A DNA stretch of 7,217 nt from Desulfurococcales archaeon (GCA_026985375.1 JALSQP010000127.1:1-7217), one strand, 5' to 3'; positions 1 to 6,896 are shown, numbered from the stretch's first letter. Program-made: numbers and translations. The notes: a model not told the origin generated them from the letters alone.

Positions 1-1
1 T

Positions 2-184
2 GTTGATGGTGTGGAGATCAATACTATTGAGGGGCATATTTTTCTGCCATTCCGATATCCTGTCGAGGACAACAAGCCGGTATTGGCTCCAGGACTAAAG
101 GAGTATCTCCTGTCTAAGCGGGTACCAGATCATATTTTAAAGGAGATATTATCCAATGAGATCATAGAGGATGAAAAGTACTAA
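2..184 (+). CDS. 3' end of an unrecognised protein (partial)
   Basis: An open frame enters from the left edge (first full codon at 2) and ends at TAA 182-184, giving the last 60 residues of a protein. The tail is soluble-looking, with a motif IFLPFRYP near the start, then KPVLAPGLKEYL and an acidic end IIEDEKY. It has no membrane segment or metal-binding cluster. I do not recognise the family. It is judged real because the frame is open throughout and the composition resembles the neighbouring genes. Its 3' end overlaps the minus-strand membrane-protein gene tail-to-tail by 36 bp, so its transcript must end inside that gene. Confidence 0.6.
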   Translation, partial: VDGVEINTIEGHIFLPFRYPVEDNKPVLAPGLKEYLLSKRVPDHILKEILSNEIIEDEKY

Positions 185-436
185 TAACCATGTACAGTAG
201 AAGGTGACGATCCCTCTGAAGAATCCGTGGAACCAGTCATTTGCACCAATTTTTTTAGCCACAAATATGACTGTGCCTATATACACAATCACTGATAGCA
301 TCCATACAATACTAGATAATAGTGGATTACCCCACAAACCAATTCTATATAATATATATGCCATGACCCCGTAAATCAAGCCCATTAGTCCTCTGATCTT
401 AACGATCTCATCATCTATTCTGCTGTAGCTAAACAA
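149..436 (-). CDS. Small three-helix membrane protein, EMC6-like (tentative)
   Basis: This is a 95-residue integral membrane protein. It has a short charged N-terminus (DDEIVKIRG, about 8-16), then hydrophobic helices at about 17-33, 40-60 and 74-92. Size, helix layout and the C-terminal pattern GIVTFYCTWLLVLFILYDL recall the archaeal EMC6-like family, relatives of a subunit of the eukaryotic ER membrane protein complex that inserts membrane proteins. I make that match from memory of the pattern, so the family call is moderate and the role is inferred. The start is TTG at 436. No other start codon lies upstream in the open frame, and GGTG sits 8 nt before it. The stop is TAA at 149. It is divergent from the NFACT gene (89 bp between starts) and overlaps the upstream + gene at its 3' end. 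Met18 is a possible shorter start but would remove the charged N-terminus. Confidence 0.7.
   Translation of the reverse strand: MFSYSRIDDEIVKIRGLMGLIYGVMAYILYRIGLWGNPLLSSIVWMLSVIVYIGTVIFVAKKIGANDWFHGFFRGIVTFYCTWLLVLFILYDLIG
250..256 (+). terminator. T7 tract, possible terminator for the leftmost gene
   Basis: Seven consecutive T on the + strand lie 66 nt past the stop codon of the partial gene ending at 184. Archaeal RNA polymerase often terminates at T-runs without a hairpin. The run lies inside the opposite-strand membrane-protein gene, where it is the complement of two AAA lysine codons plus one base. No experimental support; position and composition only. Confidence 0.35.
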
Positions 437-480
437 GGTTGCAGCACCAGGGATTTCTAGGAGAATACAACTAGATAAAA

Positions 481-500
481 CATATTTATATTTAATAATA
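481..500. promoter_or_regulatory. Shared AT-rich core of a divergent promoter
   Basis: A 20-bp stretch made almost only of A and T contains TTTATATTTAA (485-495) on the + strand. On the minus strand it reads TTAAATATAAA. Taking the usual distance of about 25 bp from TATA centre to start, + transcripts would begin near 514-520. That is only a few bases before the NFACT ATG at 526, so the mRNA would be leaderless or nearly so. Minus transcripts would begin near 464, giving the membrane-protein gene a leader of about 27 nt with its GGTG site. The two TATA boxes therefore overlap. Inferred from sequence only. Confidence 0.6.
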
Positions 501-525
501 GTGTCGCATCCCCTATAATGGGTGC

Positions 526-2511
526 ATGTTATTGATCAAAAAATCAATGGACATAATCGACCTAATAAGCTGGTGTACAAATACGGGGAAAAACCTGAGC
601 GGATGTAGAATTGAGAATATCTACTGGAGCGGTCACTATTGGCTATTTAAGCTCAGATGTCCTAATAGAGGGAAAACACTGCTCAAAATAGAGCCAGGTA
701 TAAGAATACACCTATCAATGGTTGAACCGAGAGAGAAAGGAATCGATCGCATCGCTGCCTATTTCAGGAAGTACATACGCGGATGTAGAATAAGGCAAAT
801 CGATATGCCTTGGTGGGAACGAATAGTTAGGCTGACAATTGAGTGTCATGATAGAGTACTAATGATTTACAATGAGATCATACCTCGTGGTTTCCTCGTC
901 ATAACTGATGAGGACAATAAGATCCTATATGCGAATAGATTTGAAAAACTAAGAGATAGAGAGATCAAGAGGGGACAAATATATCATCCACCACCATTAA
1001 GACCTAGCCTAACTGCTATGAGTACCGACAAGCTGCGAGGCTTGCTTCTCCGTGGAAAAGACCTGGTCCGAGGCATCGTGAAAGGATGGGGGTTACCAGG
1101 CTATATTGCTGAGGAAATACTGCTTCGTGCAGGACTATACGATTCTAAATCCGCTAAACCCAGCATAATCACAGACAAAGACATCGCTACACTAAGAGAT
1201 AAGTTGAACGAACTACTTGATGAGGCATACCGAGGAAAAGGCTATCTCATCTATATAGATAATAGACTCGAAGTAATAACTGCGTATAAACCCATTCTAT
1301 ATACTGAGCTGTACGAAGCCGAAATCAAGGAAACGAATACTCTTGATGAAGCTCTTGATCCGTATTTCTCCCAATATGAGAAAAGGTTTGCAGAAAAGCA
1401 AGAAGAATCAAGAATATTAAGTGAAATTAGTAGGCTCAAGAAATCATATGAGAAATTATGTAAAACGATTGACGAGTATAAGGCGAAGGCTGAAAAGATG
1501 GAAAAGATCTCCGATATACTACAAACAAACTATCAATTGTTTGAAAAATTGCTTGAATGCATAGACCAGGCCAGAAAAGAGAGCGGATGGAAGAAAGTTA
1601 GCGAGAAATGCCCTGGGATAGATTCAGTTAATCCTAGTGAAGGCAAGATCCTGGTGAAAGTACGTGGTGAACCTGTAGAGATAGATGTCAGACTTGGTGC
1701 TTGGAAAAACATTCTAGAAATGAGGAGGAAAGCAGGAGAGCTACGTGGTAAAGCTAGAAGAGCCAAAGACGAGGCAGAAAAACTTCTGAAAAGAATACAG
1801 GAGCTTGAGGAGAAGAAATCAAAAATCGAGACCAGGATCACTAAGGGGTTAAGGCCTAAGCACTGGTACGAAAAATACCATTGGCTCATAACAAGCGAGG
1901 GATTCCTCGTCATCGGCGGAAGAGACGCAGGACAGAACGAGACTATCGTGAGAAAATATTTGTCGTCAGAAGATATATTCTTGCATGCAGAGATACATGG
2001 CGGCCCTGCCACAGTTATCAAGACCACGGGAAAGAACCCAGGTATCAAAAGTATCGAGGAGGCAGCAATTATAGCTGCATGCTATTCGAGAGGCTGGAAG
2101 GAAGGCATGGGAGCCCTCGATGTATTCTGGGTGAAGGGCGACCAAGTATCGAAATCGCCTCCAAGTGGCGAATATATCGCTAAGGGCGCCTTCATGGTTT
2201 ACGGTAAGAAACGGTTTCTCAGAGTGGAGATGAAACTCGCCCTAGGAATTGAAGAGATCGATGATCCTATCTATGGCGTGTACCAGAGAGTTATTATTGG
2301 ACCCGAATACTTGGTTAGACAACGAAGCCTAGCATATGTAGTACTTATACCCGGTGAACATCGTGGAAAAGAATTAGCGGATAAGATCATGGCGATGCTT
2401 AGAAATAGAGCAAATACTACCTTGTCTATTACCAGCGAGGAAATCATGTACAGAGTCCCGGGGCCATCCCGCATAATAAAGGCGGATAAAGGAGAGACTT
2501 ATAATAACTGA
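526..2511 (+). CDS. NFACT family protein, archaeal RqcH/NEMF homologue (ribosome quality control)
   Basis: This 661-residue protein has the full NFACT layout. The N-terminal NFACT-N domain has PGIRIHLS at 57-64 and a second half with PRGFLVITD at 120-128. A helix-hairpin-helix-like segment follows at about 165-205, then coiled coils at about 284-352 and 397-440. The NFACT-R (DUF814) domain spans about 445-575, with SEGFLVIGGRDAGQNE at 457-472, DIFLHAEIHGGP at 483-494 and PSGEYIAKGAFM at 546-557. An archaeal C-terminal extension follows. Relatives bind 50S/60S subunits carrying stalled nascent chains together with tRNA; bacterial RqcH adds alanine tails. Archaeal tailing is inferred by homology. 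The Asp-Arg pair essential in yeast Rqc2 (98/99) and bacterial RqcH (97/98) appears here as Glu98-Arg99. The ATG at 526 fits a near-leaderless mRNA. TTG 532, with GGTG 7 nt upstream, and ATG 547 are alternative starts. Confidence 0.95.
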   Translation: MLLIKKSMDIIDLISWCTNTGKNLSGCRIENIYWSGHYWLFKLRCPNRGKTLLKIEPGIRIHLSMVEPREKGIDRIAAYFRKYIRGCRIRQIDMPWWERIVRLTIECHDRVLMIYNEIIPRGFLVITDEDNKILYANRFEKLRDREIKRGQIYHPPPLRPSLTAMSTDKLRGLLLRGKDLVRGIVKGWGLPGYIAEEILLRAGLYDSKSAKPSIITDKDIATLRDKLNELLDEAYRGKGYLIYIDNRLEVITAYKPILYTELYEAEIKETNTLDEALDPYFSQYEKRFAEKQEESRILSEISRLKKSYEKLCKTIDEYKAKAEKMEKISDILQTNYQLFEKLLECIDQARKESGWKKVSEKCPGIDSVNPSEGKILVKVRGEPVEIDVRLGAWKNILEMRRKAGELRGKARRAKDEAEKLLKRIQELEEKKSKIETRITKGLRPKHWYEKYHWLITSEGFLVIGGRDAGQNETIVRKYLSSEDIFLHAEIHGGPATVIKTTGKNPGIKSIEEAAIIAACYSRGWKEGMGALDVFWVKGDQVSKSPPSGEYIAKGAFMVYGKKRFLRVEMKLALGIEEIDDPIYGVYQRVIIGPEYLVRQRSLAYVVLIPGEHRGKELADKIMAMLRNRANTTLSITSEEIMYRVPGPSRIIKADKGETYNN

Positions 2512-2534
2512 AAATAAACAATACCCGCTCTACA

Positions 2535-2544
2535 GTTTTGTTTT
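2535..2544 (+). terminator. T-rich tract, possible terminator of the NFACT transcript
   Basis: GTTTTGTTTT lies 24 nt past the NFACT stop codon and is the only T-rich run before the metK promoter. It fits archaeal termination at T-tracts. It is also the left arm of an inverted repeat, so it may serve as an operator instead of, or as well as, a terminator. Confidence 0.35.
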
Positions 2545-2570
2545 CAAACAAAATATGTTGATTTCAATCA
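2536..2570. promoter_or_regulatory. Pair of similar inverted repeats upstream of metK, operator-like
   Basis: TTTTGTTT-TC-AAACAAAA (2536-2553) is a perfect 8-bp-arm inverted repeat. TGATT-TC-AATCA (2559-2570) is a perfect 5-bp-arm repeat. Their cores share the form G(T/A)TT-TC-AA(A/T)C, and their centres (2544.5 and 2564.5) are 20 bp apart, about two helical turns, so both would face the same side of the DNA. They lie roughly 39 and 59 bp upstream of the metK TATA-box centre, a place where archaeal activators of the Lrp type are known to bind. The binding factor is unknown. Confidence 0.45.
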
Positions 2571-2599
2571 GTGGGAACAACAAGGGATGGATAAATACA

Positions 2600-2607
2600 C
2601 TTAAAAT
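2600..2607 (+). promoter_or_regulatory. TATA box of metK
   Basis: CTTAAAAT is the best TATA-like octamer before metK, with A-rich sequence (GATAAATAC) just upstream as a possible BRE or alternative box. It predicts a transcription start near 2628 and a leader of about 46 nt. Position-based inference. Confidence 0.5.
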
Positions 2608-2630
2608 CACTTTCTACATACTAGAAAATT

Positions 2631-2663
2631 CTAAGAACATACGTGTTTAGACTAGAAGCTAGT
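2631..2663 (+). promoter_or_regulatory. metK leader with two adjacent small inverted repeats
   Basis: The predicted 5' leader can fold two back-to-back hairpins. In the first (2631-2650), CTA and AACA pair with TGTT and TAG around a TACG loop, with two unpaired bases on the 5' side. UACG belongs to the stable UNCG tetraloop class, though it lacks the usual C-G closing pair. In the second (2651-2663), ACTAG-AAG-CTAGT ends directly before the ribosome binding site. The stems are short and A/U-rich, so their stability at high temperature is doubtful. A regulatory role is a guess. Confidence 0.3.
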
Positions 2664-2668
2664 GGTGG
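2664..2668 (+). promoter_or_regulatory. Ribosome binding site of metK
   Basis: GGTGG, complementary to the archaeal 16S rRNA 3' end (CACCU), stands 5 nt before ATG 2674. It decides the start: the upstream in-frame GTGs at 2662 and 2665 overlap this site and have no site of their own. Confidence 0.7.
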
Positions 2669-2673
2669 TTAAC

Positions 2674-3900
2674 ATGGTTGAAAGAAACATTGTTGTTGAG
2701 GCATTAAAGTTCGAAAGCGTAACCGATATGAAGGTAGAGCTGGTGGAGCGTAAAGGACTTGGCCATCCTGACTATATTGCTGATTCAGCAAGTGAAGAAG
2801 CATCAAGGCTTTTAAGCAAATATTATTTAAAAGAGTTTGGCGTAATTCTCCATCACAATCTCGACAAGACATTGCTGGTTGGAGGACAAGCTAATCCAAA
2901 ATTTGGAGGAGGCACCGTACTTGAGCCGATCTACATAGTCGTTGCTGGTAGAGCTACAACGGAGGTCAAGACAGAAGACGGTGTAGTGAAGATACCTTAT
3001 GGTAGAATAATTGTTGAGGCGGTAAGAAACTGGCTCAAGAAAAACATGAGATTCCTCAATCCAGACATTCACGTGATTATTGATTATAAAGTACGCAAAG
3101 GAAGCGCCGACCTTGTTTCCGTGTTCGAAGCAGAAACAAGTATTCCTCTTGCAAACGATACGAGCATCGGGGTCGGATATGCCCCCTTATCCCCTCTCGA
3201 GAAACTCGTCTATAATACTGAGAGACTCCTAAACTCCCCTGAGTACAAGAAGAAAAACCCGGCTGTAGGCGAAGACATAAAAGTAATGGGATTACGTAGG
3301 GAAAAGAGCATAGTCCTAACGATTGCCACGGCCATAATCGATTCACTAGTCAAAGACCTGGATGAATACCTAAGCGTAAAAGAACAAATAGTTAACGATG
3401 TACTTGACCTAGCATCCAAAATAGTCCCCGACTATGATGTTAAGGTGTATGTAAATACTGCGGATATGCCTGAGAAAGGTATTGTTTACCTCACAGTCAC
3501 AGGTACATCGGCTGAGCACGGAGATGATGGTGCAACAGGTAGAGGAAACCGTGCTAATGGCCTGATCCCTCCGATGAGGCCTATAAGCCTCGAGGCAACA
3601 GCTGGCAAGAACCCTGTGAACCATGTGGGTAAGATCTACAATATTGTCGCAAGAAGAATAGCTGAGAGAATATATAAGGAGCTTGACTACGCTAGAGATG
3701 TTTACGTTGAGCTACTAAGCCAAATAGGTAAACCTATCGATAACCCCCTCATGGCTAGCATAAAGATCATACCGCCAAACAACACCGACGAAATACCAGC
3801 CCACATTAAATCTGAGGCCACAGTAATAGCGGATGAGGAGCTCGCCAACATAACAAAGATAACTAATCTAATACTGGAAGGCAAGGAGACACTATACTAA
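2674..3900 (+). CDS. metK: S-adenosylmethionine synthetase, archaeal type
   Basis: This enzyme makes S-adenosylmethionine from methionine and ATP (releasing phosphate and pyrophosphate), the methyl donor for rRNA, tRNA and protein methylation. It is cytosolic. The protein is 408 residues, the usual archaeal length of about 400. It carries the archaeal signatures [11 protein letters not shown] at 28-38 (ATP/methionine-site HPD), [13 protein letters not shown] at 60-72, [17 protein letters not shown] at 277-293 (phosphate-binding, glycine-rich) and [17 protein letters not shown] at 307-323. No key block is missing. ATG 2674 was chosen because GGTGG sits 5 nt upstream. The gene has its own promoter and is probably monocistronic. 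Its TAA (3898-3900) overlaps the stop codon of the opposing DUF460 gene. Family and function are clear; the regulation is inferred from the upstream repeats. Confidence 0.97.
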   Translation: MVERNIVVEALKFESVTDMKVELVERKGLGHPDYIADSASEEASRLLSKYYLKEFGVILHHNLDKTLLVGGQANPKFGGGTVLEPIYIVVAGRATTEVKTEDGVVKIPYGRIIVEAVRNWLKKNMRFLNPDIHVIIDYKVRKGSADLVSVFEAETSIPLANDTSIGVGYAPLSPLEKLVYNTERLLNSPEYKKKNPAVGEDIKVMGLRREKSIVLTIATAIIDSLVKDLDEYLSVKEQIVNDVLDLASKIVPDYDVKVYVNTADMPEKGIVYLTVTGTSAEHGDDGATGRGNRANGLIPPMRPISLEATAGKNPVNHVGKIYNIVARRIAERIYKELDYARDVYVELLSQIGKPIDNPLMASIKIIPPNNTDEIPAHIKSEATVIADEELANITKITNLILEGKETLY

Positions 3901-5957
3901 CACTTATCGAATTCCCATAGACTCGGCTCTTTTTTCAGTCCCAATCTCTTCATTCTTTCTTTCTTGTACTCCTCGATCATTCTAACAATTTTCATGAATT
4001 TATCTTCTTCCTCTCTTCTTCTGATCTCCTCCCACGCATTCTCTAAGTCTCCGATAATTCGTGGTTCGATGAACAATTCATCCTCTAGGAATACATGATC
4101 ATAGTTATTGAGGTTGAGTACAGGTATTTCATCGACGCTCATAGGTTCTTCAACAAGTAATCCTATTCTCTCATGTTTAAGCAATAGTATGTGTTCAGCC
4201 AATAATGTTCCAGGATTACGTACATGAATTACTGGAGGATAATCCTTGTTCCGGACCAATGAGATCAGGCTGGGACTAAATATTTCCGTTGAGAGCACAT
4301 GCACATAGTTTCCACTAATTATCTTTTTCGCTACCTCAATAAGGTTCCTCTTTTCCTCCTTAGTACGATGTAGTTCTTCAAGAGCTTTTTTCAGTCTCTG
4401 CGATAAGTCCTTATTTTCCTGCTCCAACATATAGATGCGACGAGCAAGCTCATCATCATCACTACGGCTGAGCTTCAGTGTTTTGAGCTCGAGCTCGAGC
4501 TCTTCAACCCGTCTCTTATATTGTTCAAGCTGATCTAAAAGCCTGCGCTTCTCGGCCTCGAGCACCTTGATTTTCCGAGATAGATCATCTATCCTGTCCA
4601 TGAGCTCCTTCTCACTAAAGGATGGCGTCCCTTTAGGCTTTTTCCTCGGGGTTTCTACTTCTTCTTTGACCATTGCAACGGCTTTCTCTATCTCGCGCTC
4701 AATCGCTTCTGCTATGCTAGCACCCATTGCAACCATTATCTTGACCCTATCAATGTTGATTGGAAATGTCATTTCAGAGGCTTTGGCCTCGGCTTGTATC
4801 ATCTTATCTCTTATGGTCAGGTATGCTTTGTATGCTGCCGCTAATGCGTCGCGCTCATGAGCGTCATCTATCTCGATCCATGGATATCTGGCCTTGATGT
4901 CTCGTACGATCTCCTGTTTTTCCTCAGTGGAAAGATCTCTATCAGGGACGTAAAGTTGTACATTGAGGGTTGCGGCAAGCTTCTTGACATTCGCTGGCGG
5001 CCTAGAGACATCTGTAGCCACCATTACCACTCTTCCAAGCCCTAAGACCATTCCAAGTATATCTGCTCTATCAAGGTTCTTAGAGCTGAATGTTAGGAGA
5101 GGAGTACCATCAAGATCTATAACGGCTACACCAGTATAAATACCAGGGTCTAATCCTATAATTATTCCGCGGCTCTTGCCGGACTTCTTATGTGGTGTTT
5201 CAAGAACAATTTTTTCTCGATATATCGGTTTAATGATAACGCGGACACTTTTGTTCTTAATGGGTTTTATTAATCCATAGAGTTTCTCGCGCGGCGCATA
5301 TACGACGAAGACACTTCTTTCGAGGCCTCCCATGCTTTTCTTAAAGGTTACATCATAGTCTAGTTTGTTCTTATCAAGTATCCGCTTAATCTCCTTAGTT
5401 GTTGCTAGGATAGAGGCTCTTATACTTCTCATGAACCGATTATAGCTCATACCTCCATGGCTTACACTTCTACCCTTCGTGACTATGATCTTTGTCTTCT
5501 CTTCTAGGAGGCGAAGAGTTGCCCCTCCACCTTTCCATGCGATCATTGCTACCAAATAAGCTGTTTTAAGAGGAGATAGTTTGCCATGGATCTCTATTCC
5601 AAGATTTCGGGCGACAGTCTTGATATTAACTGCTTCGGGACCCCACCCTGTTACTTGGACAATTCTAGTGTTAGGCGGAAAGAGTGTGAGTAGCTTGGAG
5701 AGACCACTAACTGTCTCTTTCAGCTCGAAGACATTATCTATTGCCAGTATATCTGGTTTATATTCCCAGAGTAGTCTTATCATGCGTGAAAAACTAACGT
5801 CTTCGTAGCTGTCTATGACCTCACCATTTCTGAGAAATACCATTGCATAATGAGGTTGCTTATTAGATGATGAGGGGCTATAGCCGGGAAGAATGTCTAC
5901 CCCCGCTATGACTATGTTTCTCTGGTCATTCGATTTGCTCATCTTCTCCCCGCACAT
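3897..5957 (-). CDS. DUF460 (COG2433-type) protein with RNase H-like domains and coiled coil
   Basis: A 686-residue protein of the archaeal DUF460 family, described as a predicted RuvC/YqgF-like RNase H-fold nuclease; its true role is unknown. Residues about 14-160 resemble an RNase H fold with GVDI (Asp21) and AIDN (Asp74), but I see no acidic residue at the expected final helix. Residues about 264-382 are a second, complete-looking copy: GLDPG (Asp270), ATDVSRPP (Asp316) and [11 protein letters not shown] (Asp366, Asp370). A coiled coil spans about 447-547, then a small alpha/beta-looking domain at about 548-640 and a charged, basic tail. The start is ATG 5957, or ATG 5942 with GGGG 5 nt upstream. 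Either start lies inside the Rio2 gene (32- or 17-nt overlap), implying co-transcription and translational coupling. The stop TAG overlaps the metK stop. Confidence 0.9.
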   Translation of the reverse strand: MCGEKMSKSNDQRNIVIAGVDILPGYSPSSSNKQPHYAMVFLRNGEVIDSYEDVSFSRMIRLLWEYKPDILAIDNVFELKETVSGLSKLLTLFPPNTRIVQVTGWGPEAVNIKTVARNLGIEIHGKLSPLKTAYLVAMIAWKGGGATLRLLEEKTKIIVTKGRSVSHGGMSYNRFMRSIRASILATTKEIKRILDKNKLDYDVTFKKSMGGLERSVFVVYAPREKLYGLIKPIKNKSVRVIIKPIYREKIVLETPHKKSGKSRGIIIGLDPGIYTGVAVIDLDGTPLLTFSSKNLDRADILGMVLGLGRVVMVATDVSRPPANVKKLAATLNVQLYVPDRDLSTEEKQEIVRDIKARYPWIEIDDAHERDALAAAYKAYLTIRDKMIQAEAKASEMTFPINIDRVKIMVAMGASIAEAIEREIEKAVAMVKEEVETPRKKPKGTPSFSEKELMDRIDDLSRKIKVLEAEKRRLLDQLEQYKRRVEELELELKTLKLSRSDDDELARRIYMLEQENKDLSQRLKKALEELHRTKEEKRNLIEVAKKIISGNYVHVLSTEIFSPSLISLVRNKDYPPVIHVRNPGTLLAEHILLLKHERIGLLVEEPMSVDEIPVLNLNNYDHVFLEDELFIEPRIIGDLENAWEEIRRREEEDKFMKIVRMIEEYKKERMKRLGLKKEPSLWEFDKC
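3930..3935 (+). terminator. T6 tract, likely terminator of metK
   Basis: Six T lie 30 nt past the metK stop and open a strongly pyrimidine-rich stretch on the + strand (about 3946-4030). Because there is no intergenic space, termination must occur inside the opposing gene. The run is the complement of its Lys-Lys codons (AAA AAA, residues 675-676 of that protein). Inferred. Confidence 0.4.
4485..4502. repeat. Three tandem copies of GAGCTC
   Basis: Three perfect copies of a self-complementary hexamer lie inside the DUF460 coiled coil, where they encode alternating Glu-Leu (about residues 486-491). This is probably a by-product of the heptad composition plus slippage rather than a functional site. 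Confidence 0.6.
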
Positions 5958-6822
5958 ATCTAAGGGCTTTAACAGTGTCTATCTCTACCCTGTATTGCTT
6001 ACGGAAGAATCTGATTATATATTCTATATCTCTCCTCAATAGTTCTTCCGATTGAGTGTGCTCCTTGTAAACATACTGGGGCCAGTCTATTATGTAAGGC
6101 TTATTGTTCATAAGATCGACTAGTACATTGTATTCGCTTAGATCACCATGTACAATCCCGACTTTTATATACGCGATACGTAGGGTATCAAGGATTTTCA
6201 CCAGTACGGCATGAGGATCCTGTATTTCAGGCTTACGATACAGTTCAATGCCTTCAATAAATTCAGTGACAACTGCATGCCTGTTATATGCAATCGGTGA
6301 TGGAACATTGCCGCCCTCTATGTAGATCTCCTTTGTTGCCTTGTATTCTCTCTCAGCGGCAATCTTGGCTTGCTTATACCAGTCTAATCTAGGATTATCG
6401 GCCCACTCCCTTACTCGACGAGTCATATGGAAGCTTGTCCTACCGATCCTCATGAATTTCACAGCGATTCGCTTACCACCAGGTGCCAAGGCACAGAATA
6501 TCTCGCTCTCCTTGCCCACAGCTAATTTATCGCCTATAGCCTCGACCACATTCATACGGACAAGCGTGTTTAATGCAAGCATGTCGAGGCCCAAATATGT
6601 TAATCGAAACGATTTATATCCAGCAATTGTTTTGCGTTTAACGAGTTTTAATCTGTGAAGTTTTGAGAGAATTAGGACAATGTGCGTCTCGGGTAATTTT
6701 GAGTATTTTTCGATAAGTTCTAATGGCACATACTCATATCTCTTCATCCCTTTCTCTATACTATTTAGTACCTTAATGTCTCGTAGTGTTAGTTGCTTAT
6801 ATATTAGCCCGATCTTTACCAT
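5926..6822 (-). CDS. rio2: Rio2-type atypical serine kinase/ATPase (small ribosomal subunit maturation)
   Basis: A 298-residue protein of typical archaeal Rio2 length. The N-terminal winged-helix domain (about 1-88) is Rio2-specific. The RIO kinase core follows: P-loop VGKESEIF at 102-109, IAVKF with the ATP-binding Lys122, the GRTSF flexible-loop motif at 127-131, catalytic loop HGDLSEYNVL at 225-234 (Asp227, Asn232) and the metal-binding IIDWPQ (Asp246). All catalytic residues are present. Known relatives bind pre-40S/30S particles and act as ATPases that drive late 18S/16S rRNA maturation. ATG 6822 is chosen because GGTGA (6831-6827) lies 4 nt before it. An upstream in-frame GTG at 6897 would fall inside the TATA box. 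It is the first gene of an overlapping pair with DUF460. Confidence 0.96.
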   Translation of the reverse strand: MVKIGLIYKQLTLRDIKVLNSIEKGMKRYEYVPLELIEKYSKLPETHIVLILSKLHRLKLVKRKTIAGYKSFRLTYLGLDMLALNTLVRMNVVEAIGDKLAVGKESEIFCALAPGGKRIAVKFMRIGRTSFHMTRRVREWADNPRLDWYKQAKIAAEREYKATKEIYIEGGNVPSPIAYNRHAVVTEFIEGIELYRKPEIQDPHAVLVKILDTLRIAYIKVGIVHGDLSEYNVLVDLMNNKPYIIDWPQYVYKEHTQSEELLRRDIEYIIRFFRKQYRVEIDTVKALRYVRGEDEQIE

Positions 6823-6826
6823 TAAA

Positions 6827-6862
6827 TCACCATGAAAGTATAATCTTCTTTCTAGATACTTT
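6827..6862 (-). promoter_or_regulatory. rio2 leader: inverted repeat next to the ribosome binding site
   Basis: AAAGTAT (6862-6856) and ATACTTT (6841-6835), read on the minus strand, form a perfect 7-bp inverted repeat with a 14-nt spacer. It ends 3 nt before the GGTGA ribosome binding site (6831-6827). The repeat lies wholly inside the predicted leader. The stem has only one G-C pair, so a protein-binding site is at least as likely as an RNA hairpin. Confidence 0.3.
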
Positions 6863-6896
6863 ATGATTAACTCTGTATTACTGGAGTGTAGAAACA

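Noticed and set aside
850..855. Asp-Arg at NFACT residues 109-110 as the conserved catalytic pair
   Set aside because: Relative to the preceding FRKYIRG segment it lies too far downstream. Glu98-Arg99 occupies the expected place.
1533..2048. 171-codon open frame on the minus strand
   Set aside because: It is fully antisense to the NFACT coiled coil and NFACT-R domain, whose frame has clear family motifs. Its protein is Ser/Phe/Leu-rich, as expected from the complement of Lys/Glu codons.
2662..2673. Earlier metK start at GTG 2662 or 2665
   Set aside because: These codons are part of the GGTGG ribosome binding site for ATG 2674 and have no site of their own.
2512..2673. A small RNA or tRNA gene in the largest + strand gap
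   Set aside because: No cloverleaf, C/D boxes or other RNA signature was found; the gap is explained by terminator, operator-like repeats, promoter and leader.
4455..4490. Possible C/D box RNA on the minus strand (repeated TGATGA)
   Set aside because: The TGATGATGATGA is a run of Asp codons in DUF460, and no properly spaced D box follows it.
4567..4860. 97-codon open frame on the + strand
   Set aside because: Antisense shadow of the DUF460 coiled coil; no ribosome binding site or recognisable motif.
6341..6658. 105-codon open frame on the + strand
   Set aside because: Antisense to the Rio2 kinase core, which holds all catalytic motifs.
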